From contig NZ_JBEDYP020000008.1 in the NCBI RefSeq assembly GCF_040117685.2, positions 184,760 to 248,759 of the forward strand: 64,000 nt of DNA. The letters are read 5' to 3'. This DNA comes from Gracilimonas sp040117685 (lineage in GTDB: Bacteria > Bacteroidota > Rhodothermia > Balneolales > Balneolaceae). Shown one piece after another: positions 1-8,503 of the stretch (positions within the stretch are counted from its first letter, which is position 1; each line of letters starts with the position of its first letter). The position numbers and the translations under genes were made by a program. A model generated the notes under the pieces. The model searched no databases. It had not been told where the DNA came from and was given only the letters and a program-made list of their open reading frames with translations.

Positions 1-551
1 TTCAACCAAATTCTGTGATCACGAATGTTGCAGGTTCCCCATCGTGTTTTCATTTTCTTAACGCCAAATTCATTTACCTTAACGTTCATTCGGGGTTCCC
101 ACTTCTCAATGAGATTGGGAATTCTTTGCTTTAATTCTTCCCGATACCACTTCTTTAGTATGGAAGCTCTCTTTTGTTGATTGGTTCCGGGGCGGATGAA
201 TAACTTCAGTTTATCGCCATCAACCCAAACCCGTGGTGGTTTATTTTTTTCTATTACAACCAGCTCGAGGTCTTTTCCCCAAACCGGATGTAGTTCGCCG
301 GATATAAATTTCTTAGGTCGAGGCTTAGCCTTTATTCGGTAGTTGGACAGGTGTTTTTGAATCCATGGAAGCTTGCCCTCAACAAAGTTTGCCACATCAG
401 AATCAGAGATACGCCGGGGGACGGAAATCCTTACCCGGCGTTCGGCAGGATAAACTCGAAGGTTCAGGTTTTTCACATTTTTCCGATGTACTTCAACTGT
501 AAGGCCGGATACATTTAGTTTACTTTTGCTATACAGTTTATACCCGGCCAT
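1..551 (-). CDS. YgjP-family (DUF45) metal-dependent hydrolase, partial
   Basis: The reading frame opens at an ATG at 551 on the minus strand and runs off the left edge, leaving 183 residues (MAGYKLYSKSK start). It resembles the YgjP/DUF45 M48-like peptidase family: basic beta-rich N-terminus (VRVSVPRR), then a helix with KKWYREELKQRIP, then the family signature KMKTRWGTC near the truncated end. The HExxH zinc-binding helix of this family normally follows that signature and would lie outside the window. It sits 16 nt downstream of the peroxiredoxin-like gene on the same strand and may be co-transcribed with it. The substrate is unknown. Confidence 0.8.
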   Translation of the reverse strand, partial: MAGYKLYSKSKLNVSGLTVEVHRKNVKNLNLRVYPAERRVRISVPRRISDSDVANFVEGKLPWIQKHLSNYRIKAKPRPKKFISGELHPVWGKDLELVVIEKNKPPRVWVDGDKLKLFIRPGTNQQKRASILKKWYREELKQRIPNLIEKWEPRMNVKVNEFGVKKMKTRWGTCNIRDHRIWL

Positions 552-567
552 TCAACAGTTGCCTTGT

Positions 568-1203
568 TTATTCTTCGTAATAGGCTTTAGCGGCGGTAAG
601 TAATACACCGCCATCAATACGCTCTTTGTAATTTGGATTCACATAATTGAACCGGACTATCCCGTCGGTATTTACAATGTAAACAGCCGGGGCCGGCAGC
701 AGATGGTGATCATACCCTGAATCTCCTTCAAGGTCAATACCCAATGACTTATATCTTTCAACGGTTTCATTATCAACCTTAAAAGCCAGGCCGAATGCTT
801 TGGTGGCTTTCATCGGGCTGTCAGAAAGGAGGGTATATCCCAGTTCGTTTTCATTGAGCGTGGCCTTTAGTTTTTCGGGACGATCCGGACTGATGGCTAA
901 AATCTGATACCCGATTTCGTATAGATCCTCTTCAATCTTTTTAAGGTCAGCAAGGTGTCGGCTGCAATAAGGGCACCAGCCACCCCGGTAAAAAACCAAG
1001 ATGGAAGGCTGTTCGTACACTTTATCACGGAGATTAACGGTCTCGCCATCAATGTTCTTTACGGAGACATCCGGGATATCTGAGCTGATCAGTAGTGGTG
1101 TTACTTCATTGGCGCTGGCGGCATAATCCTGAGCTTGCAGAAAAGGCACGGATAGAAAAGATATAATAAATACTGAGAGGGTTGTTTTAAGGCAAAAATT
1201 CAT
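568..1203 (-). CDS. Exported peroxiredoxin-like (AhpC/TSA) protein
   Basis: A 211-residue protein with a typical Sec signal peptide (hydrophobic residues about 7-22, probable cleavage after FLQAQ). A thioredoxin-fold redoxin domain follows at about 40-200. The active-site motif GGWCPYC places Cys77 and Cys80 in a CxxC arrangement, as in the PRX-like2 subgroup, not the single peroxidatic Cys of classical AhpC. Family knowledge suggests thiol peroxidase or disulfide reductase activity in the periplasm. It lies directly upstream of the YgjP-family gene on the same strand. The exact substrate cannot be told from sequence. Confidence 0.85.
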   Translation of the reverse strand: MNFCLKTTLSVFIISFLSVPFLQAQDYAASANEVTPLLISSDIPDVSVKNIDGETVNLRDKVYEQPSILVFYRGGWCPYCSRHLADLKKIEEDLYEIGYQILAISPDRPEKLKATLNENELGYTLLSDSPMKATKAFGLAFKVDNETVERYKSLGIDLEGDSGYDHHLLPAPAVYIVNTDGIVRFNYVNPNYKERIDGGVLLTAAKAYYEE

Positions 1204-1368
1204 GAATTACCGTTACTTGGATTAATATTTCTTTAAAGACGACCTGAATGGAACAATTTCTTACTCAATCTCCTTCATAATAGCATAAGATCAATACAGA
1301 AAACAAGTTAGAACAAATGGAAATAGGAAATATTTACGAATTAGTAACCGGAAAAGTAGAAGAAATGG

Positions 1369-2214
1369 TTGACTACCACCATCGAGATGCTGCCAAATCT
1401 TGCGGTAGCACTACTGGTCGTCATCGTTTTTTATGCCATAGCCAAGGGGATACGAAAATTTGTTGGTAAGGTGCTTTCCAAAGTTACGACTAACAAAACC
1501 GTAACCGGGTTAGCCCAAACCGTATTGGGAGTTTTGGTAATCGGTATCGGGGTATTTATTGCGCTTAGTATTCTGAACCTGGATGGTATGGTCACCAGCT
1601 TGCTTGCCGGTGCCGGTATCATTGGATTAGCTTTAGGTTTTGCCTTTCAGGATATCGCCTCGAACTTTATTTCGGGCGTATTGTTATCGGTTCGTCACCC
1701 ATTCGGTATAGGTGATATCATAGAAACCAACGACCTTTTTGGAACTGTAGAGAAGCTAAACCTAAGAAATACGGTAATCCGTACCCCGCAGGGACAAATA
1801 ATTTATGTGCCCAATAAAGTGGTGTACGAGAACCCGTTTATAAATTATACCAAGAACGGAGAGCGAAGAATTGATTTAGCCTGCGGTGTTTCCTACGGGG
1901 ATGATCTCGAAAAAGCCCGTAAAATAGCCATTGAAGCTATAGAAAAATTGGACATGAGGGATACTTCCAGGGACGTTGAACTCTATTTTGATGAGTTTGG
2001 CGGGAGTTCGGTAAACTTCAAAATTCGCTTTTGGATCGCCTTTGATAAACTGCCTCAATATTGGGGAGCTCAAAGTGAAGCGATCATTGCATTGAAAAAA
2101 GCATTTGATGAGAACGACATTATGATTCCTTACCCAATCCGAACGCTGGACTTTGGAATCAGAGGCGGAGAAAAATTGAATGCCTCCATGATCCGCAACG
2201 GGAATAACGCTTAG
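1369..2214 (+). CDS. Small-conductance mechanosensitive channel, MscS family (N-terminus probably frameshifted)
   Basis: The intact frame gives 281 residues from a TTG. Membrane helices lie at about 9-30 and 50-75, followed by the MscS pore helix and beta domain (GLALGFAFQDIASNFISG, then NLRNTVIRTPQGQIIYVPN). It releases solutes on hypo-osmotic shock in the inner membrane. The TTG start looks artificial. An ATG at 1317 opens another frame reading MEIGNIYELVTGKVEEMVDY, which joins smoothly to TIEMLPNL of this frame if one base is removed near 1375-1382. The true product is therefore probably about 298 residues. The gene overlaps the convergent barrel gene by 4 nt. Confidence 0.9.
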   Translation: MTTTIEMLPNLAVALLVVIVFYAIAKGIRKFVGKVLSKVTTNKTVTGLAQTVLGVLVIGIGVFIALSILNLDGMVTSLLAGAGIIGLALGFAFQDIASNFISGVLLSVRHPFGIGDIIETNDLFGTVEKLNLRNTVIRTPQGQIIYVPNKVVYENPFINYTKNGERRIDLACGVSYGDDLEKARKIAIEAIEKLDMRDTSRDVELYFDEFGGSSVNFKIRFWIAFDKLPQYWGAQSEAIIALKKAFDENDIMIPYPIRTLDFGIRGGEKLNASMIRNGNNA

Positions 2215-3476
2215 AAACGAGGGTTAATCACGTTGTTATAAACGGAACCGAAGTTAAATTCAAATCCGAATGAGCCACCGTATTCATAAGAGGTGGCTTG
2301 TTGGGATAAATTAAGCAACCGTTCTTCTTCGGTTAAATCACCGGCGGGAAGACTAAGCTGATCGTTAATTAAAGAGTATCGTCCGGAAAAGAAAATCGAG
2401 AGGCCCCGTACGATTCTCATATTAACCCGGAAGCCCATATTCACGCGGTTCTTGCTGAAATCATGCATGTAAGTGCCGGCGTCAAGCCAACCGTAAATTC
2501 CTCCCCAGGGTTGAGTGAAATCCGTTCTGATAGTAAGTTCTTGCCTCCACAAGAACTCCTCGTCTTTGTTATAAATGGTGGTTTCACTGTAGTCGTAATA
2601 AGAACCAAGAATACCATACCGAAACGTTACTTCCCGCCGGTTAAACTCTTTGTATGGGAACAGGCTATACTCGATAGAGGGAGTGGCGCCGATGCTTAAA
2701 TCAATGTTATTCTGGGTTGATGATTGGGCACGCTGGTAAGCACCTACCGTCCAGTGATCCCCTAAGCTAAAGGCCTGCAAGCCAAAAAATCGCTGGTTTT
2801 CAGTAATGTAAATATCGGTCGTTTCTTTTCCGGTGCTGTCTTCAGAAGTAAAGCTGCGCCGCCGGTAATTCTGATTATAGTTGAAATTGATTTTCCACTG
2901 GTCGGTAATACGCCGGGCATCAACGTTCCCATTTAGTCTGAGATTACCCTGCGATTGTTCGCCATCAAAGTCGGTACTTGCTCGTACACGGAATATCCAG
3001 CTGTTCCATGGGTCGGTTTCATTCACCACCGTGCTTTCACTTAGCGATCCGGAAAAATTTACGTTCAGATCTGAAAGCACTTCCCGCCCGGCCAGAAAAT
3101 AGACCAGCCCCAGTTTCACGTGTTTCACAAGGCGGCGGCGCATTTCATCATTAGTATCTGATTTAGGGCTTACAAAAGTAAGAATCTGAGATTTATCCTC
3201 GATAAAACCCTGTCCCATAAAATTCAGAGTATGCTCCCAACCTCCGCTTCCTGTCTGTTGGAGGGTAACCAGAAGGTGTACTTCGGCATCCGATTGATCT
3301 CGTACAAAATTAATGAAATTCACCTCAGAGCGAACATAACTTCCGTTACACCCCCGGCAATCTAAATAGACGTTGAGGGTTTGTTTCTCCTCAGGGGTGT
3401 CAGTAGTCTCTGATTGTGCGAGCGAACATATGGGGATCAGTAAAAAGAGTAAGAGCAGGGTATGCCTAAAGTTCAA
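2211..3476 (-). CDS. Predicted outer-membrane beta-barrel protein of unknown function
   Basis: 421 residues with a clear signal peptide (MNFRHTLLLLFLLIPICSLA, cleavage near residue 21). The N-terminal domain carries a CxxC pair (Cys40 and Cys43 in DCRGC), and the segment YVRSEVNFINFVRDQSDAEV reads as a soluble alpha/beta domain. From about residue 140 the protein consists of alternating amphipathic strands typical of an outer-membrane barrel, ending in a terminal Phe (INPRF). I do not recognise a named family. It may be conserved in Bacteroidetes, but no function is known to me. It is convergent with and overlaps the MscS gene by 4 nt. Confidence 0.75.
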   Translation of the reverse strand: MNFRHTLLLLFLLIPICSLAQSETTDTPEEKQTLNVYLDCRGCNGSYVRSEVNFINFVRDQSDAEVHLLVTLQQTGSGGWEHTLNFMGQGFIEDKSQILTFVSPKSDTNDEMRRRLVKHVKLGLVYFLAGREVLSDLNVNFSGSLSESTVVNETDPWNSWIFRVRASTDFDGEQSQGNLRLNGNVDARRITDQWKINFNYNQNYRRRSFTSEDSTGKETTDIYITENQRFFGLQAFSLGDHWTVGAYQRAQSSTQNNIDLSIGATPSIEYSLFPYKEFNRREVTFRYGILGSYYDYSETTIYNKDEEFLWRQELTIRTDFTQPWGGIYGWLDAGTYMHDFSKNRVNMGFRVNMRIVRGLSIFFSGRYSLINDQLSLPAGDLTEEERLLNLSQQATSYEYGGSFGFEFNFGSVYNNVINPRF

Positions 3477-3624
3477 TGTCTTAAAGAAAAAGCTTGAAAA
3501 TTTATTTCACCTAAAATACGAAATGAACAATTCAGGCTTTGAAAAAAACTTAAAAAAGAATGTAAATGATGAACGATTCAGGCGTAATGATCAAAATCGT
3601 TAAATGAAGATTATTTGGTCTCGT

Positions 3625-4374
3625 TTAGTGCCCTATTAGAACCTGGAATGCACTCATGGCAAGGATCGCCAGTGTAACCCAAAGCCCCACTTTTTTTGGT
3701 GAGCATTTTTCAAGAGCTTCGGGAATGAGATCGGCAAAAACCATCCAGATCATAGCACCGGCGGCAAATCCCAGGCCAAAGGGAAGGTACTCTTTAAAAA
3801 CTTCAACAAACAGAAAAGCAGGTATAGCCATCAACGGCTGTGGAAGACTCGAAAAAATACTCCAAAGCACAGCTTTAAAAGCCGAGGTTCCCTGGGGGAC
3901 CATAACCAGGCTGATAGCCAGCCCTTCAGGAATGTTATGAACGGCAATCGCAATCGCGATAAAAACACCAAACTCCATGGTGTTGGCAAAAGAAACACCA
4001 ACGCTAACACCCTCGGCAAAGGAATGGACCGTCATGATACCCAGGAAAAGCAACATCTGTTTACGCTTACCGGTAATAAGGTCTTCAACACCAACCTCAG
4101 TCCGGTCCTCCATCCAGCGATTAGCTAATACCACCAAAACCACGCCGCCCAGCATGCCTCCCAGCGTCATCCATTGGTCTATATTGTACCCTTCCATGAT
4201 GAGGCTGAAACTGGCGGCAAGCATCAATCCGGAGGCGGCTGCATTGGATTTACCCAGCAGGGAAGGAGAAATATCCTTTATAAAAAAGAAGGGCACAGCT
4301 CCCAAACCGGTAGTAACCGCTGTGAGAAGCGCATACAAAAAAACTTTGGTGATGGGAAGCGAGAGTAATTCCAT
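3625..4374 (-). CDS. ZIP-family metal transporter (ZupT-like)
   Basis: 249 residues with about eight membrane helices. Two diagnostic ZIP helices are visible: HSFAEG at 117-122 and HNIPEG at 146-151, whose His and Glu residues form the metal path in ZupT/ZIP proteins. Between helices 3 and 4 there is a short hydrophilic loop (MEDRTEVGVEDLITGKRK). Expected role: inner-membrane uptake of Zn(II) or other divalent metals. The gene stands alone, with about 150 nt to the gene on either side. Metal specificity cannot be decided from sequence. Confidence 0.92.
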   Translation of the reverse strand: MELLSLPITKVFLYALLTAVTTGLGAVPFFFIKDISPSLLGKSNAAASGLMLAASFSLIMEGYNIDQWMTLGGMLGGVVLVVLANRWMEDRTEVGVEDLITGKRKQMLLFLGIMTVHSFAEGVSVGVSFANTMEFGVFIAIAIAVHNIPEGLAISLVMVPQGTSAFKAVLWSIFSSLPQPLMAIPAFLFVEVFKEYLPFGLGFAAGAMIWMVFADLIPEALEKCSPKKVGLWVTLAILAMSAFQVLIGH

Positions 4375-4548
4375 AATTCTATATTAGGTGGGCAAAGATA
4401 GAAATCAAGTAATTGATTCCCTAAGCAACCTCATAAATACTGGTAGTTTAAAGACAGTCAAAATAAAGATAGCAGGACGGTGAATGATCAACCCACCAAT
4501 CACATTAAATAAGATGACTCTTCAAAGGTTCACAAAACAATAAATAGC

Positions 4549-5817
4549 TTGATTGCTCAACCAACATCTCTCGGTAAATGCGGATTAGTATTCGCTCTTT
4601 TTCTATTTTTGCAACCGGCAGCAACCTTTGCTCAAAATGCAGAGGAGAATGCAGCCAACCCATTTGAAGTCAGTGTAAGTTATACCGGAGATTTATTCGG
4701 GAATGTAGCCGGAGGGAGAGAAACCGGCATTCGGTACTTCGATAACATTGATGTAAACATGCAGGTAAACTTCGAGGAACTTCCGCTTGGGCTTTCGGGG
4801 ACTACCTTTTATGTGTACGGTATTGGGAATCAGGGAGGGAGCATTAGCGGACTTGCGGGAGACCTGCAGGGAATAAGTAATATTGAGGCCGAAAACTCCT
4901 GGCGCATATTTGAAATCTGGGTGCAGAAAAAATTTTTTCTAGCCAACAGTTCCATTCTGCTGGGTTTGTATGATATCAACTCCGAGTTTAATGTTCTGAA
5001 CAGCAGTCTTTTATTTCTGAACAGCTCACACGGATTAGATCCTACCATTGCGTTAAGTGGAGTTCTCGGACCGTCAACCTTCCCATACACCTCACTTGCT
5101 GCCCGTTTAAAAATAAATCCATTTAGCGGGTTGTATATGCAGGCAGCTGTTTTAGATGGAGTGCCCTCCGATCCGGGCAATACCCGGGGAACAAAAATTC
5201 AACTCCGGGAGCGGGAAGGAGTTTTCGTAATTGGGGAAATTGGGTTTCAGTCGCTGAGAGATAATAGTCTGCAAATGAGGAACCGGGTAACCCGATTGCA
5301 GAATATGCTGGATCCCGGTGTGGTCAGTAATAACAAAATTGCCTTAGGTGGATGGTTTTACAGTAAGGAAAGAAGCACTTGGGAAGTAACCGGTTTTCGG
5401 GAGCAGGAGTTTGGTTTCTATGCTATGGGGGAATACGAGATATTTTCAAATACATCAACATCACCACGAAGCCTGAGGGCTTTTTTCAGAGCCGGTGCAG
5501 TGAATCCGGACATAAATATGTTGAATGCATTTTTAGGCGGTGGCTTCGTTTTTGATGGGTTGATACCAGGACGCCCCGGTGATAAAACCGGTTTAGCAGT
5601 AGCCCATGCAATGGCAAGCCCTGAATACCGAAGCGTTACCTATCTGAACAGTTATAAACCGGAAAAAGCTGAAACTAATATTGAGTTTACGCATCAATTC
5701 GCATTAAATGATTATGTTCAGATTCAGGGAAACGTCCAATATGTACTCAATCCCGGGCTGGATGCCACACTGGATAATGCCGTTGTTGTTGGCACTCGAC
5801 TGGTAATTGGGTTTTAA
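4549..5817 (+). CDS. OprB-like carbohydrate porin
   Basis: 422 residues starting at a TTG, the only plausible initiator before the signal peptide (LGKCGLVFALFLFLQPAATFAQ). The in-frame ATG at 4513 is followed by stops. The mature part resembles OprB-type carbohydrate-selective porins: SWRIFEIWVQKKF, LLGLYDINSEFNVLNSS and FPYTSLAARLKINP, then repeated strands of glycine-rich barrel and a terminal GTRLVIGF. Expected role: diffusion of sugars across the outer membrane. The downstream porin starts 20 nt after its stop, so the two are probably co-transcribed. Confidence 0.85.
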   Translation: MIAQPTSLGKCGLVFALFLFLQPAATFAQNAEENAANPFEVSVSYTGDLFGNVAGGRETGIRYFDNIDVNMQVNFEELPLGLSGTTFYVYGIGNQGGSISGLAGDLQGISNIEAENSWRIFEIWVQKKFFLANSSILLGLYDINSEFNVLNSSLLFLNSSHGLDPTIALSGVLGPSTFPYTSLAARLKINPFSGLYMQAAVLDGVPSDPGNTRGTKIQLREREGVFVIGEIGFQSLRDNSLQMRNRVTRLQNMLDPGVVSNNKIALGGWFYSKERSTWEVTGFREQEFGFYAMGEYEIFSNTSTSPRSLRAFFRAGAVNPDINMLNAFLGGGFVFDGLIPGRPGDKTGLAVAHAMASPEYRSVTYLNSYKPEKAETNIEFTHQFALNDYVQIQGNVQYVLNPGLDATLDNAVVVGTRLVIGF

Positions 5818-5836
5818 CCGAAAACCAACATCTATT

Positions 5837-6877
5837 ATGAACTGTTCAAAAAAGCTTTTTCCTACTCTGTTCCTGGCCATAGCACTCAGCCTGTTACACG
5901 TTTCAGCTACGGCCCAGGACGATTCATCATTTATGGACGAACTTCGGGATTTGTTTAAAAACGAATCTCTGTCTGTGGGGGCTTTGGTTCAGGTTCAGGC
6001 TTTGTATGATTTTGACGATCAGGCACCGGCCTCATCCCGGAGTTTTTCACTTCCCACGGCACGAATAAAGTTAAGCGGAAAGCTGGACGGAGGATTTAAC
6101 TATGTAGTTCATTTTGATGCGGCCGACAATCCTATTCTGTTGGATGCTACCGCAGGATATAGCTTTAACAATGCATTTAATGTGACCGCCGGCGCCCAGA
6201 AACCGGGGATCAGCGCAGAATTCCTGAAAGGCCCTCAGGATCTCGATTTCGTGAGCCGGTCGCAGGTAGTTAAGGCATTAACAGAAAACCGCGACATAGG
6301 GGTGAAATTACATGGCCGGTTTGACCAGGGCTTTGGATATTCGGTTGGGATGTTCAATGGAAACAACCTGCAGCCCAATGACAACGACGCTTTCTACTAT
6401 GCCGGCCGGTTATCTTTTGATGCTGAATTTAAAGATGGGACCAACCTGGCATTAGGGGCAAACGGTTCGTACGGAGAACAAGATGATAAGTCCATAGCCG
6501 CGGGAACCATTCCTTCCATAGATGGAGATTATGCTATTTTTGGAGGAGATTTACGGGTTGAAAACAGCGGATTTATTATGGGAGGGGAGTTCCTTTCTGC
6601 ATTGATTGACTATAATCAGTCCGGAGAATTTGATGATACAATTATGGGCTATCAGGTAACGGGCGGTTTTAAATTTCTTGAAAAAGCACAGTTTTTAGTG
6701 CGTTGGGATAGTTTTCAATCGGAAGACATTCCGGCCTTAAACAGCGACTTACTTGTCATTGGATTAAACTGCCTGCCCACTGAGCAAACGAAAATCAGGC
6801 TCAACTATATTTTCCCGCCCGAACAGGCTGAGCTGGAAAATCACCGTATAGCCATAAATTTTCAGATTGGGTTTTAA
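5837..6877 (+). CDS. OprP/OprO-like outer-membrane porin
   Basis: I prefer the ATG at 5837 over the upstream ATG at 5807, because it gives a normal signal peptide (MNCSKKLFPTLFLAIALSLL, cleavage after SATAQ). It also avoids overlapping the preceding porin. The product is 346 residues. A short acidic segment (DDSSFMDELRDLFKNESL) is followed by a porin barrel with alternating strands and a C-terminal Phe (AINFQIGF). It matches the general layout of phosphate-selective porin O/P family proteins. Substrate is unproven; together with the OprB-like gene upstream it forms a two-porin unit. Its end overlaps convergent lgt by 4 nt. Confidence 0.8.
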   Translation: MNCSKKLFPTLFLAIALSLLHVSATAQDDSSFMDELRDLFKNESLSVGALVQVQALYDFDDQAPASSRSFSLPTARIKLSGKLDGGFNYVVHFDAADNPILLDATAGYSFNNAFNVTAGAQKPGISAEFLKGPQDLDFVSRSQVVKALTENRDIGVKLHGRFDQGFGYSVGMFNGNNLQPNDNDAFYYAGRLSFDAEFKDGTNLALGANGSYGEQDDKSIAAGTIPSIDGDYAIFGGDLRVENSGFIMGGEFLSALIDYNQSGEFDDTIMGYQVTGGFKFLEKAQFLVRWDSFQSEDIPALNSDLLVIGLNCLPTEQTKIRLNYIFPPEQAELENHRIAINFQIGF

Positions 6878-7707
6878 GGATTTGCCGGCGATTTCGAATA
6901 GCTACTCCAGTCTACTCTTTTAAGCACAATATATAAACCAATCAACACAAGGGGGATGCTGAGTAACTGCCCCATGTTAAAGATCCACTCGCTGGCAAAA
7001 TTGGCCTGTGGAATTTTGGTGTATTCCAGGAAGAACCGTCCGGAGAACAGCAGGATTAAAAACATCCCAAACAACGAACCTTCCGGAGGGTGTGCCTTAT
7101 ATTTTTTATAGATATACCAAAGAACGGCAAACACAAGGAGGCAAAGCATAGCCTCATACAACATAGTTGGGTGGCGTGGAATGGTACCGGCCGGTCCGGG
7201 CAGATTGGTGAAAACAATACCCCAGGATACATCGGTGGCATGTCCGTAAATTTCAGAATTGAAGAAATTACCGGTTCTGATGAAAGCTCCACCTACGGCT
7301 GTAGGAATTACAACCCGGTCAGCCAGCCACCAGAAACTCATTTTCCGGGCTTTTTTAGACTGGTAATACATGGCTACAATAATCCCGATGGCTGCACCGT
7401 GGCTTGCCAATCCGCCATTCCAAATAGCCAGCACCTGATCTAAATTCCGCAGGTAATAGGAGGGATCATAAAAAATGACGTGGCCGAGGCGGGCACCAAT
7501 TACGGTTCCCACTAAAATCCAGGTGAGCATACTTTCCATTTCCTCGACTTTACGACCGCCGTCTTTCCATAATTTCACCCCAAAGAAATAACCGGATACA
7601 AAAGCTCCGGCAAACATCAATCCGTACCAGCGAGGGGCAAGAGGGCCAATGGAGAAGAGTTCAGGGTCGATGCCCCATGTCAGGTTTTGCAAAAGTGCGA
7701 TGATCAT
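6874..7707 (-). CDS. lgt: Prolipoprotein diacylglyceryl transferase
   Basis: 277 residues, polytopic. The Lgt signature RTGNFFNSEIYG (usual RxGNFxNxE) and the HGAAIGII segment with the conserved His are visible, as are YGLMFAGAFVSGYFFG near the N-terminus and a final helix. Lgt transfers the diacylglyceryl group from phosphatidylglycerol to the lipobox cysteine of prolipoproteins in the inner membrane, the first step of lipoprotein maturation. Length is normal for the family. Several lipoproteins in this window (DUF6174, DUF4296, GH114-like) would be its substrates. Confidence 0.97.
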   Translation of the reverse strand: MIIALLQNLTWGIDPELFSIGPLAPRWYGLMFAGAFVSGYFFGVKLWKDGGRKVEEMESMLTWILVGTVIGARLGHVIFYDPSYYLRNLDQVLAIWNGGLASHGAAIGIIVAMYYQSKKARKMSFWWLADRVVIPTAVGGAFIRTGNFFNSEIYGHATDVSWGIVFTNLPGPAGTIPRHPTMLYEAMLCLLVFAVLWYIYKKYKAHPPEGSLFGMFLILLFSGRFFLEYTKIPQANFASEWIFNMGQLLSIPLVLIGLYIVLKRVDWSSYSKSPANP

Positions 7708-7849
7708 TCAGTCGGGTTATGGAAAGTTCAGCAGAAAATAACAGCACTGACGGGAAAGTGAAACTAAAAGCTAATTTATTAACTCATTTTTTACACCAAA
7801 TGCCTATACTTGATTAAAGACAAAACAGGGAACAAAAAGGGAAGTTAGT

Positions 7850-8503
7850 TTGCAGGAAGATCGCAGATTTGTCCGGCCAAGAAGGCAGTTGGTAGAAATG
7901 CTACGCAAGAAAGGCATCGAAGATGAGCGTGTGTTAATGGCTATTGGGAAGATCCCCCGCCATAAATTGATTGATACCGCCCTGCATACCAAAGCTTACA
8001 ACGACACTGCTCTCCCAATCGGGATGGGCCAAACCATCTCTCAGCCGTTCACGGTAGCTGCCCAAACTGAGTTACTCAATATCGATAAGGGCGAGAAGAT
8101 ACTGGAAATCGGAACGGGTTCCGGTTATCAGTGTATGGTATTGTGTGAACTTGGAGCGGATGTTTACAGTGTGGAGCGGCACAAGGAATTATATCATCGT
8201 GCAAAAGAAGCCCTTCATGAATTAGGTTATCGAGCTATGCTGAAGGTGGGAGATGGAACACTGGGGTGGTCCACCTATGCCCCGTATGATGGTATTGTTG
8301 TTACAGCAGGGGCTCCGGTTGTGCCGGACGACCTGGTACAGCAACTGGCCATTGGAGGCCGGTTGGTGATTCCGGTGGGAGACGACACCAAACAAATGAT
8401 GTTGCGCATTACCCGGGTTTCCGATAATGAATTTGAGCGTGAAGAACTGGCTGATTTTAAATTTGTGCCGCTTATCGGCGAAAAAGGATGGGGTGGCTCG
8501 TAG
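7850..8503 (+). CDS. pcm: Protein-L-isoaspartate O-methyltransferase
   Basis: 217 residues from a TTG start; no better ATG precedes the conserved N-terminus (DRRFVRPRRQLVEMLRKKGI). The family motifs are in order: GQTISQPFTVA, the SAM-binding loop ILEIGTGSGYQ, and the C-terminal GGRLVIPVG. Pcm methylates isoaspartyl residues in damaged proteins using SAM, starting their repair. The stop codon overlaps the start of the DUF368 gene, so the two are probably translated from one mRNA. Confidence 0.96.
   Translation: MQEDRRFVRPRRQLVEMLRKKGIEDERVLMAIGKIPRHKLIDTALHTKAYNDTALPIGMGQTISQPFTVAAQTELLNIDKGEKILEIGTGSGYQCMVLCELGADVYSVERHKELYHRAKEALHELGYRAMLKVGDGTLGWSTYAPYDGIVVTAGAPVVPDDLVQQLAIGGRLVIPVGDDTKQMMLRITRVSDNEFEREELADFKFVPLIGEKGWGGS

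Noticed and set aside
3373..3603. 76-codon plus-strand frame starting inside the barrel gene
   Set aside because: It begins antisense to the signal peptide region and continues through AT-rich intergenic sequence without recognisable features.
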